A stretch of DNA of 10,722 nt from Pseudomonadota bacterium. Lineage in GTDB: Bacteria; Pseudomonadota; Gammaproteobacteria; Steroidobacterales; Steroidobacteraceae. Made by a program: the position numbers and the translations under genes. Numbering within the stretch: position 1 is the stretch's first letter; each line of letters begins with the position of its first letter. The notes under the pieces were generated by a model that did no database searches, was not told the DNA's origin, and was given only the letters and a program-made list of their open reading frames with translations. The stretch covers positions 1-10,722 of the forward strand of contig JAJZFQ010000036.1 in assembly GCA_021805275.1 (NCBI GenBank), in the 5' to 3' direction. This document shows positions 1 through 6,702 of this stretch, one piece after another.

Positions 1-114
1 CAGATTGCCGGGATCGCGCTCTCGCGTCACGCCACGATCGCCACGCGAAATGTCCGACATTTTCAGGGACTGAAGGTCGCCATCGTTGACCCTTGGAAGG
101 CTGGCGGACGCTGA
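1..114 (+). CDS. 3' end of a PIN-domain toxin (VapC/FitB-like), partial at the left edge
   Basis: Frame 1 is open from the first base to a TGA at 112-114 and gives 37 residues. They match the end of VapC/FitB-type PIN ribonucleases: an IAxIAxxxxATIATRNVRHF block, where the TRN strand carries active-site polar residues, followed by a short linker and a DPW tail that matches the common NPW ending. In the family these are Mg-dependent RNases of type II toxin-antitoxin modules, normally preceded by a small antitoxin gene that would lie left of the window. Whether the toxin is intact cannot be judged, because three of the usual four acidic residues lie outside. The assignment rests on the C-terminal block alone. 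The neighbours downstream are also toxin-antitoxin-like genes. Confidence 0.75.
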   Translation, partial: QIAGIALSRHATIATRNVRHFQGLKVAIVDPWKAGGR

Positions 115-159
115 GGAGCACACTTCTTGTCAATATCTCGGTGCACGCGGACCTGAGAA

Positions 160-427
160 GTGCTCGGTCATCTTGGCATTGGCCAACTGCATTTCGCTAG
201 TTCGAGACTGAGAGAGAGTCTCATCCGCCGCCGCATTTTCATGCCACTTATGGGGAGCATGAGGCGCAGTACAATATTGCGACCCTGGATGTCATTCACG
301 GGTCAGTTCCCCGACGTGCACACGCCATGTGGTGGAATGGGCGTCACTTCACAGGGACGAGCTGATGAAGAACTGGGAGCGGTGGCAGGTCCCCGCGCCT
401 ACCGTTCCCGTTCAACCGTCGGAGTAA
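160..427 (+). pseudogene. Frameshifted DUF4160 protein gene
   Basis: Two reading frames together give one DUF4160 protein. The first reads PPPHFHATYGEHEAQYNIA and continues through a PRRAHA motif (about 225-328). The second picks up at 329 with VVEWASLHRDELMKNWERW and ends at TAA 425-427. One missing base near 327-330 joins them, and without it the first frame stops soon after. The N-terminal part before 225 is also disordered, with an in-frame TAG at 198-200, so the left boundary is approximate. DUF4160 proteins are about 80-90 residues and are commonly encoded just upstream of a DUF2442 gene, as here (5 nt spacing). The pair is often treated as toxin-antitoxin-like, but its biochemistry is poorly defined. 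The gene looks inactive unless the shift is a sequencing error. Confidence 0.7.
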
Positions 428-432
428 TTGCA

Positions 433-723
433 ATGGCCATCTGGTCCATCGTCCGATTCAAGGTCCTGCCGGAATACAAGATCGAGGTTTCCTTTGCCGA
501 CGGCACTAGCGGCATTGCAGATCTCGGTCCTCGACTGTCCCAAGGACCGCTCGGAGACGGCTTTGACCCACTGTGCGACGAGAAGATGTTCTCACGAGTG
601 CTTCTGGAGCACGGCGCACTTACCTGGCCGGGCGCGATCGATTTGGCCCCGGACGCCATGTATGCGCGCATCCGATCGTCCGGAAGATCGACCCTCGACC
701 CTCGCGCCAGGCGAGTCGCGTAG
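433..723 (+). CDS. DUF2442 domain-containing protein
   Basis: This is a 96-residue protein spanning a whole DUF2442 domain: a beta-rich N-terminus with VLPEYKIEVSFADGTSG, then a DLGP segment, then the typical GALTWPGAIDLAPDAMY block near the C-terminus. The longer open frame reaches back to 160, but ATG 433 is preferred. It has GGAG at 421-424 about 8 nt upstream, the family starts here, and the region before it codes for DUF4160 in another frame. The gene follows the broken DUF4160 gene by 5 nt, so the two were probably an operon. DUF2442 proteins are small, of unknown mechanism, and often sit in toxin-antitoxin-like pairs with DUF4160 proteins. This partner appears intact although its mate is not. 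Confidence 0.8.
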   Translation: MAIWSIVRFKVLPEYKIEVSFADGTSGIADLGPRLSQGPLGDGFDPLCDEKMFSRVLLEHGALTWPGAIDLAPDAMYARIRSSGRSTLDPRARRVA

Positions 724-795
724 TATCTGATCGGCTGCGCTTCGACGAGCACTTCTCCGTGCGATCCTACGGGCTTCGCGGGCTGAACGATATTT

Positions 796-1071
796 TCACG
801 TCTTCCCAAGCGCCGCGATGAAGTTCATGAGTCGCTCAACGGAAAACCCATCGAGGCGGTAGTCCGTCAGCGCGGAGATCTCCGGTTGACTGAGATCCAG
901 TAGTACCGCTGCCCTGGTTTGGCTGAGGTGCTGCGCGGCAACCAGCTTAGTGATCTTCACTGCGAGACGCACTTTTGTATCGAGGTCTATCGCATCCAGG
1001 AGTCCGAGATCCGCGAATACGTTGCCGGAGCTTGCCTCGATCGGTGGACGCCTGTCTAGTCTCATTGTCAT
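796..1071 (-). CDS. HTH_37-type (HigA-like) XRE antitoxin with a frameshifted C-terminus
   Basis: This is a 91-residue protein with the XRE/HTH_37 architecture: an SGNVFADLGL block at about 15-24, a helix pair LSQTRAAVLLDLSQPEISAL forming the helix-turn-helix (about 49-68), and a GFSVERLMNFIAALGK end. Family members usually continue after LG with a basic beta-strand of the DVEIV type. Here the frame stops right after LGKT. Restoring one base near 801-802 gives LGKDVKISFSPRSP and then a stop, which fits the family, so a one-nucleotide deletion has probably clipped about ten residues. The HTH itself is intact. There is no toxin gene next to it; upstream, 59 nt away on the same strand, is a second HTH_37 gene. 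ATG at 1071 or 1065 could be the start, and no strong ribosome binding site is visible. Confidence 0.75.
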   Translation of the reverse strand: MTMRLDRRPPIEASSGNVFADLGLLDAIDLDTKVRLAVKITKLVAAQHLSQTRAAVLLDLSQPEISALTDYRLDGFSVERLMNFIAALGKT

Positions 1072-1130
1072 ATCATACGTTGTTACGCGAGGGTCACGGA
1101 CACTGCTCCGGCGCTGCGATCATCGGGTCT

Positions 1131-1424
1131 TTACCGGGCGACGATCTGTACGTCCTGTACGAGCTGGGTGAGGCAGTCCATTAGCTTGCGCTCGGAGAAT
1201 CCACGGAAATGGCCGCGGAGAATCTTCGATAGCTCCGGTTGCGGGATGCCGAGCACAGTCGCGGCCCGGGTCTGAGTCATGCCTCTCTCCGCAAGGAGTT
1301 CGACGATTCTGCTGACGAGCTGCGCTTTCACGAGCATGCTCTCAGGGGCGCGATAGCCGAGGTCGGCATAGACGTTGGTGGTACCGGGTCGATGAATTGC
1401 CTGCTTGCGAGAGTGGGCTGTCAT
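1131..1424 (-). CDS. HTH_37-type (HigA-like) XRE antitoxin
   Basis: This is a 97-residue protein of the same family as its downstream neighbour, with a complete C-terminus. It has a TTNVYADLGY block at about 15-24, the helix-turn-helix MTQTRAATVLGIPQPELSKIL at about 49-69, GFSERKLMDCL, and a DVQIVAR end. Family members bind DNA and neutralise RelE/HigB-fold (Gp49-like) mRNA interferases encoded just upstream, and they autorepress the operon. The open frame extends far upstream to 2060, but ATG 1424 is chosen because family similarity begins there and the extension is low-complexity shadow sequence. No intact toxin precedes it. The gene lies 59 nt upstream of the other HTH_37 gene on the same strand, so the two may be co-transcribed. 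Confidence 0.78.
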   Translation of the reverse strand: MTAHSRKQAIHRPGTTNVYADLGYRAPESMLVKAQLVSRIVELLAERGMTQTRAATVLGIPQPELSKILRGHFRGFSERKLMDCLTQLVQDVQIVAR

Positions 1425-1724
1425 ACGGGGGTTTGTCTCGGGGTAACGGGTCAACTCGGCAGTCGGGCCGCGGCCGCAACGTTTGCGTGGCTCGTCGGTC
1501 GATTGCATCATGGACATTGGATTGGGGTATGTGCCCGATCGGTGACTGGCCTCGGCATGATGCCGGGGCCTTTTGCTATCTTCCAATGATTGAAACATCT
1601 GACGTCCGCGGTGGACGTCGCTACGGACGTCTCCATACAGCGTCGAGCACACCCGGACTGCGTGGGACGAAATTGTCGCACCATTGGTGCTATTTTTTCG
1701 TCTCGCCGCACTCAGGAGGCAGGT

Positions 1725-2144
1725 GCTTTGAGAGCGCGATGGATGCCAGGTCGATCTCGGTATAGACGGGTGGTCACGGAGATCGGGAAGCTCCCTGGGG
1801 CGCAGATGCCGTGGCAGCCGCGTCTCAATCAAGGCCTGGTGCGATTCCTGGATCAACGTCCTGCGCCGATCCATGGCGATCATGACAGCTGGACAGGCAG
1901 GATCGTCGCGGCGGTGAATGCGGATGGGGAGGCGTTTTTTTCCACTACGACCTGGCGAGGCATACGTGCAATGCGGGTCAGCGTCGTGAATTGGAGAACA
2001 TCGGATCGAGACGTCGAGAGGGCCATTGCCGCCGTCCAACGCGCGCTTGCCCGGGCGCACGGCGGATCAGAGACCGCGAATGCAAACGGAAAGGCGATTG
2101 AAGAGAGGAATTCGAAAGGAGTCCGGCGGATGGGCACTGCGTAA
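1725..2144 (+). pseudogene. 3' fragment of a PLP-dependent group II decarboxylase
   Basis: The last 139 codons of this open frame match the C-terminal domain of group II pyridoxal-phosphate decarboxylases (aromatic/glutamate decarboxylase family, often annotated as aspartate aminotransferase family). Visible marks are a GKLPGA segment, LNQGLVRFLD, a NADGEAFFSTTTWRGIRAMR block, RVSVVNWRTSDRDV, and a final AIAAVQRAL helix. Full-length members are about 450-500 residues. The PLP-binding lysine and the whole catalytic core are missing: upstream of about 1725 the DNA instead belongs to the minus-strand antitoxin region. It is therefore a truncated remnant, probably cut by a deletion or insertion. 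The open frame begins at ATG 1590, but residues before about 1725 show no family resemblance. Confidence 0.72.
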
Positions 2145-2746
2145 CCTCCTGCGTCTGATGCGTTCATCGTAATCCTGCGTGACAAACGGCGGCACGCTCG
2201 AGCGTGTCAGTGACTCACTTGAGGGAATTGTGCAGGAGCGCGGTTCCGCGCGCTGAGTGGATCATTGATGAGGAGCGTCGATGGACCGGCAATCGCGGCG
2301 AGTTTGGTTCGTGCGCGGGCACCCAGATGATTGCCGACCGCGAGAGCGGTCCCCGTTCGGATGATTTTGATCATCGCTACGCGCAAGGGGAGCGAGAAAT
2401 TTTTCCCGGTCCTGCACATGCGGATGTGCCGATAAGCTAATACCGTGGCGGTATGCGTTCTCATGAACGCTGAGCTCCGCTGCGGATGGGCGGACCGGAA
2501 GATCTCGCCCATGGACATGCTCGACGGTCACGGCGCAATGCAGAGGCGCCGAGCTTGACCGAGGCGGATCAATATTGTGTACTGACGCGGGGCCATGTCA
2601 TGATCTCCCCAAGAGACGGGGGGTAAATCACGTCTGACCAGCGGAACTTGGTCTCGCCAATTTGGCTGCAGGGGATGCGGGCGAAACACAATCAATACGC
2701 GGTCGTGCCGGAAATCAGAAGTTCATAAAACACGCGAGGAGTGAGC
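2145..2746. other. About 600 nt without a convincing gene
   Basis: Open frames here are short and overlap on both strands, and none gives a recognisable family. The most coding-like is a minus-strand frame at 2207-2518, but it has no ribosome binding site and no motif I recognise. The stretch contains a possible sigma-70 promoter at 2555-2583, which would give the downstream S9 gene a leader of roughly 155 nt, and a small GATGAT/ATCATC dyad near 2360-2375. It is best read as remnant accessory DNA plus the upstream region of the S9 gene. Confidence 0.5.
2555..2583 (+). promoter_or_regulatory. Possible sigma-70 promoter for the S9-like gene
   Basis: TTGACC at 2555-2560 matches the -35 consensus in five of six bases. 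After a 17-nt spacer, TGTACT at 2578-2583 matches the -10 in four of six. The position suits the gene starting at 2747. This is motif evidence only, and chance matches of this quality occur. Confidence 0.3.
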
Positions 2747-4738
2747 GTGAAGAAATCATATTCTGGGGCGTTAGTGACGTTGATGATGCTGTCGACGGCT
2801 GCCTGGGCAGGGCAGGCCAAGACGAATCTCGCGGCCGACTTCGGTGCGCTGCCGAATGTTCGTGATCTGACGCTCAGTCCCAGCGGACATGTGGTGGCGT
2901 GGACGCAGCCTCGGGGGCGGGGGAGTGGGGTCTTCATCTTCAACGTCGGCACTAAAGCGGTCCGGCGTGAAGTACGGCTGTCCCCAGCGCTCACGGTGTA
3001 TTGGTTGGGGTGGGAAAGCGACCGTACGCTGTTGATGCGAGCCGTCACGACGGAGCCGGCGCCGCCCCAATCGGAGTTGAGATGGCATCAGCCCATCCGA
3101 ATCAATATTGTGCTTGCGCTGAATATCGCCACCGGAAAGATCCGCACGTTGCTGTCGGACCGGATGGTCGGGGGAAATTATTTCACCACCGGCGTGCAAT
3201 TGCTCGACTGGGATATTCCGCAGCGGCCGCACACGGTGATCATGTCGGTCAGGATGTTCAATCCGACCGCTTACCGCTCGACGCTCGGCACGATGATCCA
3301 CAGCGAAGTCGGGGATTCCGGCATGGTGGACTCGCTGTTCGCAGTGGACACTCGGACGGGAAAGAGTACGGCGATCTCCTCCGGCGATGCGTACACCGAC
3401 GGCTGGTTCATTGATAATGCCGGCAATCCCGTGGCGCGCGCCGAATGGCATGCGAATCGCTACACGATCGAGGCGAGGCAGGGTGATACCTGGCGACCGA
3501 TCTACCATCACGCCGGCGGGCAGGTCCCGGATTTTGGCGCGCAACTCGATCCCACGGCGCATGCGATTCTGGCGTTCGCGCCGGGCGGGAGTGGATTGTG
3601 GAAGATTCCGCTCGATGGCTCGCCACCGCAGGAACTCTTGCCCGGTGCGAAGCACAGGGTGACTCAGTTCGATCTCTCGCGCTATTCGAAGACATTGCTT
3701 TACATGTGGGTCGGTCGGTCCGATCCGCACAGGCTCTGGTTCGACCCTTCGGCGAAATCGCGCTACGACTCCATCGCGCACGTCTTCCCGGGCCGCCGGG
3801 TCGAGGTCTACGATCACTCGCGGAATGGCCAGGAGGTGCTCGCAGAGGTCGATGATCCGCAGGACCCACCCACGTATTATCTGATTAATTTCGCGGCTCA
3901 CAGCGCAGTGATTGCCGGTACGAGTTATCCGCAGCTCGCCCATGTCGAGTTGGCGCAAGTGCATGCCGTGCGATATCCGGCCCACGACGGCCAGACCGTA
4001 AAAGCGGAGGTTTACATACCGCCGGGCGGCGGCAAGGATCTGCCTCTGGTCGTGTTGGTTCCCGGGGGCGCGGTCGGGGACAGTCTGTGGAATTTCGATT
4101 GGTTCGCGCAGTTTCTGGCCGCCGAGGGCGATGTGGTGTTGCAGCCAGAGGTGTCGGGTACCGCGCTTGCGACCGAGGGGGGCTACCTCTTGTGGGGAGG
4201 TGTGTCACAACGCTATGCAATCGAAGGTGTGCACCTGCTGGTGAAACAGGGTTTGGTCGACCCACATCGGGTGTGTATCGCGGGCATGGGGTATGGCGGG
4301 TATGCCGCATTGGCGGGAGTTGCGTTTTCTCCCGGCACGTATACCTGTGCGGTGAGCGTCAACGGCATCTCGGATCTCGGTGCGTTGGTTGCGCATATGA
4401 TTCACGTATTTGGCGGAAGCGATTCGACGCACGCGGCGCTGGTGGCCTGGCGCAGCCGGATTGGATCGCCCGTGGATCCCAAAGTGGCCCGAGAGTCCCC
4501 CATTCATGCGGTGAAGGCCATCGAGGCGCCGGTCCTGCTCATCGGTACGCAGGACGATACCGTCGTGCCGGAGAGTCAATCTGCGGCCATGGCCCACGCG
4601 TTGAAGGCGCAGGGCAAGGATGTCACGTTCTCGAGGCTGGCGCGGGGCGGGAATTCTCTGGCGAGAAGTGGCGATCGGATCAAGGCACTGACGGCCATCG
4701 GGTCATTTTTGAATCGATATTTGCACCCGACGGGCTGA
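2747..4738 (+). CDS. Secreted S9 prolyl-oligopeptidase-like protein, catalytic Ser and His lost
   Basis: This 663-residue protein has the two-domain layout of peptidase family S9: a signal peptide (1-21, MKKSYSG start, AWA cleavage site), a beta-propeller-like region (about 30-395), and an alpha/beta-hydrolase domain (about 400-663). The active site is degenerate. The nucleophile elbow, normally GxSYGGYA, reads GMGYGGYA with Gly515. The acid is kept (Asp603 in GTQDDTVVP). The position of the usual His in GEDHWLS is Asn636 in RGGNSLAR. The HGGP oxyanion motif is PGGA (439-442). The frame is otherwise uninterrupted and full length, so it may be a functional pseudoenzyme (scaffold, binding or chaperone role) rather than a peptidase. 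GTG 2747 is chosen over GTG 2741 because AGGAG at 2737-2741 then sits 5 nt upstream. The gene stands alone, with decayed genes upstream and a minus-strand gene downstream. Confidence 0.88.
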   Translation: MKKSYSGALVTLMMLSTAAWAGQAKTNLAADFGALPNVRDLTLSPSGHVVAWTQPRGRGSGVFIFNVGTKAVRREVRLSPALTVYWLGWESDRTLLMRAVTTEPAPPQSELRWHQPIRINIVLALNIATGKIRTLLSDRMVGGNYFTTGVQLLDWDIPQRPHTVIMSVRMFNPTAYRSTLGTMIHSEVGDSGMVDSLFAVDTRTGKSTAISSGDAYTDGWFIDNAGNPVARAEWHANRYTIEARQGDTWRPIYHHAGGQVPDFGAQLDPTAHAILAFAPGGSGLWKIPLDGSPPQELLPGAKHRVTQFDLSRYSKTLLYMWVGRSDPHRLWFDPSAKSRYDSIAHVFPGRRVEVYDHSRNGQEVLAEVDDPQDPPTYYLINFAAHSAVIAGTSYPQLAHVELAQVHAVRYPAHDGQTVKAEVYIPPGGGKDLPLVVLVPGGAVGDSLWNFDWFAQFLAAEGDVVLQPEVSGTALATEGGYLLWGGVSQRYAIEGVHLLVKQGLVDPHRVCIAGMGYGGYAALAGVAFSPGTYTCAVSVNGISDLGALVAHMIHVFGGSDSTHAALVAWRSRIGSPVDPKVARESPIHAVKAIEAPVLLIGTQDDTVVPESQSAAMAHALKAQGKDVTFSRLARGGNSLARSGDRIKALTAIGSFLNRYLHPTG

Positions 4739-4824
4739 AGTTAACGCAGTAGGTCGAGGATGGCGGGGCTGACCGGTAGACAGGCTGAACGCTCGGCGGT
4801 TGGGATGACAGGCCGGACGCGCGC

Positions 4825-4841
4825 GGCCGGTGAGTCCGGCC
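4825..4841 (+). terminator. GC-rich hairpin downstream of the S9-like gene
   Basis: GGCCGG (4825-4830) and CCGGCC (4836-4841) form a perfect 6-bp stem around a 5-nt loop, 87 nt after the stop codon. Only CTTGCTTT follows and there is no true T-run, so it is a weak terminator candidate. Confidence 0.25.
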
Positions 4842-5016
4842 CGCGGCTTGCTTTCACGGCAGCGGGAGGGCTGCGGTGAGTACGTCCTCCGTGAGCACGC
4901 TCGAGGGGTATTGCGCTCGGGCGATGCGCCGCGGGGTGACCCGATCACTTCGCGGGGAATGTGTTTGCGCGTATTCCGAGGTGAGGCGAGGCGAGCGACG
5001 TGTCCTAGGGGCTGTG

Positions 5017-5074
5017 GCTCGGTGCATCCTGCGGTACGCACCGAGCGCTACGAAAAATCGAGTACCGCTCGGTG
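5017..5074. repeat. Three-segment competing inverted repeat
   Basis: GCTCGGTGC (5017-5025) pairs perfectly with GCACCGAGC (5038-5046) across a 12-nt loop. The overlapping CACCGAGCG (5039-5047) pairs equally perfectly with CGCTCGGTG (5066-5074) across 18 nt. The middle segment can pair with either flank but not both. The repeat lies 38 nt beyond the stop of the minus-strand acyltransferase gene, so a termination role is the simplest reading, though neither strand shows a strong T-run after a stem. Confidence 0.55.
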
Positions 5075-5111
5075 AGCCGCGCACGCACGAAGGGGCGCGA
5101 CCGGTGTTCGG

Positions 5112-6119
5112 TCACAGTGCGCGAGGCTGTGCTTGCGGATCGGAGGTGTTGTCCGTCGTGGCGGCTTTCGCGCACTTCTTGTAGTAATCCGGATAGTCGG
5201 ACGTCATGCCCTTGAACCGGCGATGGATCCACAGATATTGATCGGGGACCGCCAGCACCTGGGCTTCGATCAAGCGATGAAACTGCGCGGCGTCTGCGGC
5301 CGGTGAATCGCTCGGAAAATTCTCGAGCGCCGGCAGGATCACCAGCCGGTAGCCGCCGCAGCCGGGCAGGCGTTCGACGAAATACGGCAGGACGGCCGCG
5401 CCGGTCATGCGTGCAATGCGCGACGTGGCAGTGTTGGTCGCAGCGGGAACGCCGAACAGCGGAACCATCTCCGCGCCTTTCTTGCGGTAACACTGATCGG
5501 GCGCGAACCACACGCATTCGTTGTTCTTCAGCGCCATGACCATCGCGCGGATGTCGTCGCTGCGGATCGCACGTCCGCCGTTGCGGGTGCGCAACCGGCA
5601 TTGCAGATGCGCCAGGACTTCGTTCTTGGTCGGCCGATACAGGATGTTGATCGGGAACATTTCCGAGAGGATCCGTCCGCCGATTTCGAGCGGCGTGAAA
5701 TGTGCCGTCAGCAAAATCGCTCCGCGTCCTCGCGCGAGGGCGCTCTTGACGTGCTCATATCCCTCGATGCGAGCCAGCTTGCGGATACGTGCTCCATCTC
5801 CCCACCACGCCAGTGCGATTTCCATTGCCGAGATGCCGAGGCTCTGGAAGTGGCGCTTCAGCACCTGGTCCCGTTCGTTCGGCGGCAGATCCGCCAGGCA
5901 CATATTGATGTTGGTTTGCGCGATGCTGACGTAGCGCACCGGCATCTTGCGCAGCAGCGCCCCGAGCGTCCGTCCGCAGGCGAGCTGCACTCGAAACGGC
6001 AGCATCACCAGCAGACGCAGCATGCCGAGGATGAGCCACAGGGCCCAGTAGCGCGGTGCCAGCAGTCGAGTCCAGTGAGATCGTGAGGGGAGTGCGTCTA
6101 CATCATCGACATCGCGCAT
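5112..6119 (-). CDS. lpxL: Lipid A biosynthesis acyltransferase, LpxL/HtrB family
   Basis: This 335-residue protein of the late lipid A acyltransferase family transfers a secondary acyl chain onto the lipid A precursor at the inner membrane. An N-terminal hydrophobic anchor spans about 25-42. The catalytic HX4(D/E) motif is present as H140-FTPL-E145 in GAILLTAHFTPLE. Further family blocks are FAPDQ at 206-210, VPLFGVPAATNTATSRIAR at 219-237, GAAVLPYF, and the late DQYLWIHRRFK block (293-303). The length is close to the usual 300-320 plus a polar tail. ATG 6119 is preferred to TTG 6125; no clear Shine-Dalgarno precedes either. LpxL, LpxM and LpxP cannot be separated by sequence reading, so the symbol is a family-level choice. 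It is a single gene, divergent from the Rieske oxygenase gene. Confidence 0.88.
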   Translation of the reverse strand: MRDVDDVDALPSRSHWTRLLAPRYWALWLILGMLRLLVMLPFRVQLACGRTLGALLRKMPVRYVSIAQTNINMCLADLPPNERDQVLKRHFQSLGISAMEIALAWWGDGARIRKLARIEGYEHVKSALARGRGAILLTAHFTPLEIGGRILSEMFPINILYRPTKNEVLAHLQCRLRTRNGGRAIRSDDIRAMVMALKNNECVWFAPDQCYRKKGAEMVPLFGVPAATNTATSRIARMTGAAVLPYFVERLPGCGGYRLVILPALENFPSDSPAADAAQFHRLIEAQVLAVPDQYLWIHRRFKGMTSDYPDYYKKCAKAATTDNTSDPQAQPRAL

Positions 6120-6702
6120 TCGCAACTGGCCTGGTCGGCCGGAACGTTTGAGGCGCGCCGGCTATGGTGGCTCTCTCGGCCTCGGGTCGGGCGTGAGGGC
6201 CGTGCGACGCGCTCTACGCCGCCCGCAGCGTGTGTGCGGAGTGCGCGATCGATTCCGTCGCCCGGATGAAGAAGTCCCCCCACTGCACGTCCGCACCGCT
6301 ACGGTGTTGTCGACGGTCGTACGTCCCCAAAACGCTGACTGTCAGTCCCCGTCCCAAGCGGTTGCGCCGCCGTCTGATCGAAATCGGTGGTCGCGGAGAA
6401 CTTTACAGCACAAAGTAGGGTCTGACTAGAGAATTCTTCACGGCTGTGAACCGGTGCCGAACGAGCGTCGTGCGGGATGCTCGGCTCGCCAGAGGCGCGT
6501 ACGCCGCGCTCACGTATACTCGTTACCGTCGCATCGAAGACCTCCGGAGCGATCCGGCAGCGGTGCCGCGCCGAAGCGCGTTGGCCACGGCGGTGAGGCG
6601 CGGCTCGAATGAGGCGGCGGTCCCGCCGGTCCCGAAACAGAGCTTTCTCCGGGACGCGCCTTGAGAGTAGTCTTGCGGCTTTCATTACAACAGGGGGCGT
6701 CG
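6120..6702. other. 583-nt divergent intergenic region
   Basis: This must hold the promoters of the acyltransferase (-) and Rieske (+) genes. Open frames at 6299-6685 (-) and 6446-6664 (+) show no family features. There is a small dyad, CTGAC-T-GTCAG, at 6335-6345, and a related CTGACT recurs near 6422. TATACT at 6515-6520 resembles a -10 box but has no matching -35. No confident promoter is called. Confidence 0.5.

Larger units (their letters stand above)
4739..5111. other. Convergent intergenic region rich in inverted repeats
   Basis: This 373-nt gap lies between the ends of the S9-like gene and the acyltransferase gene. No plausible gene is seen. It contains a GC-rich hairpin at 4825-4841 and a three-segment repeat at 5017-5074, described separately. 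Confidence 0.6.

Noticed and set aside
55..60. His in place of Asp in the PIN toxin's NVRHF motif as a sign of inactivation
   Set aside because: NVRHF-type endings are common in VapC-like proteins, so this is not evidence of a dead enzyme.
1500..1711. Possible remnant of a HigB/Gp49-like toxin on the minus strand upstream of the second antitoxin
   Set aside because: Short K/R-P-rich stretches resemble the toxin C-terminus in two different frames about equally well, which means neither is convincing. No start, core or catalytic residues could be placed.
2207..2518. Minus-strand 103-codon ORF with fairly coding-like codon use and a segment faintly like an AbrB/MazE antitoxin
   Set aside because: No ribosome binding site or complete motif, and the resemblance covers only about ten residues.
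2771..3985. Long minus-strand ORF of 404 codons
   Set aside because: It lies entirely opposite the S9-like gene, is arginine-rich with no family features, and is a typical antisense shadow in GC-rich DNA.
6515..6520. TATACT as a -10 box for the Rieske gene
   Set aside because: No acceptable -35 hexamer 16-18 nt upstream and no extended -10.
6299..6685. Minus-strand ORF of 128 codons in the acyltransferase/Rieske gap
   Set aside because: Arg/Ala-rich composition, no ribosome binding site or domain, and it overlaps the plus-strand leader.
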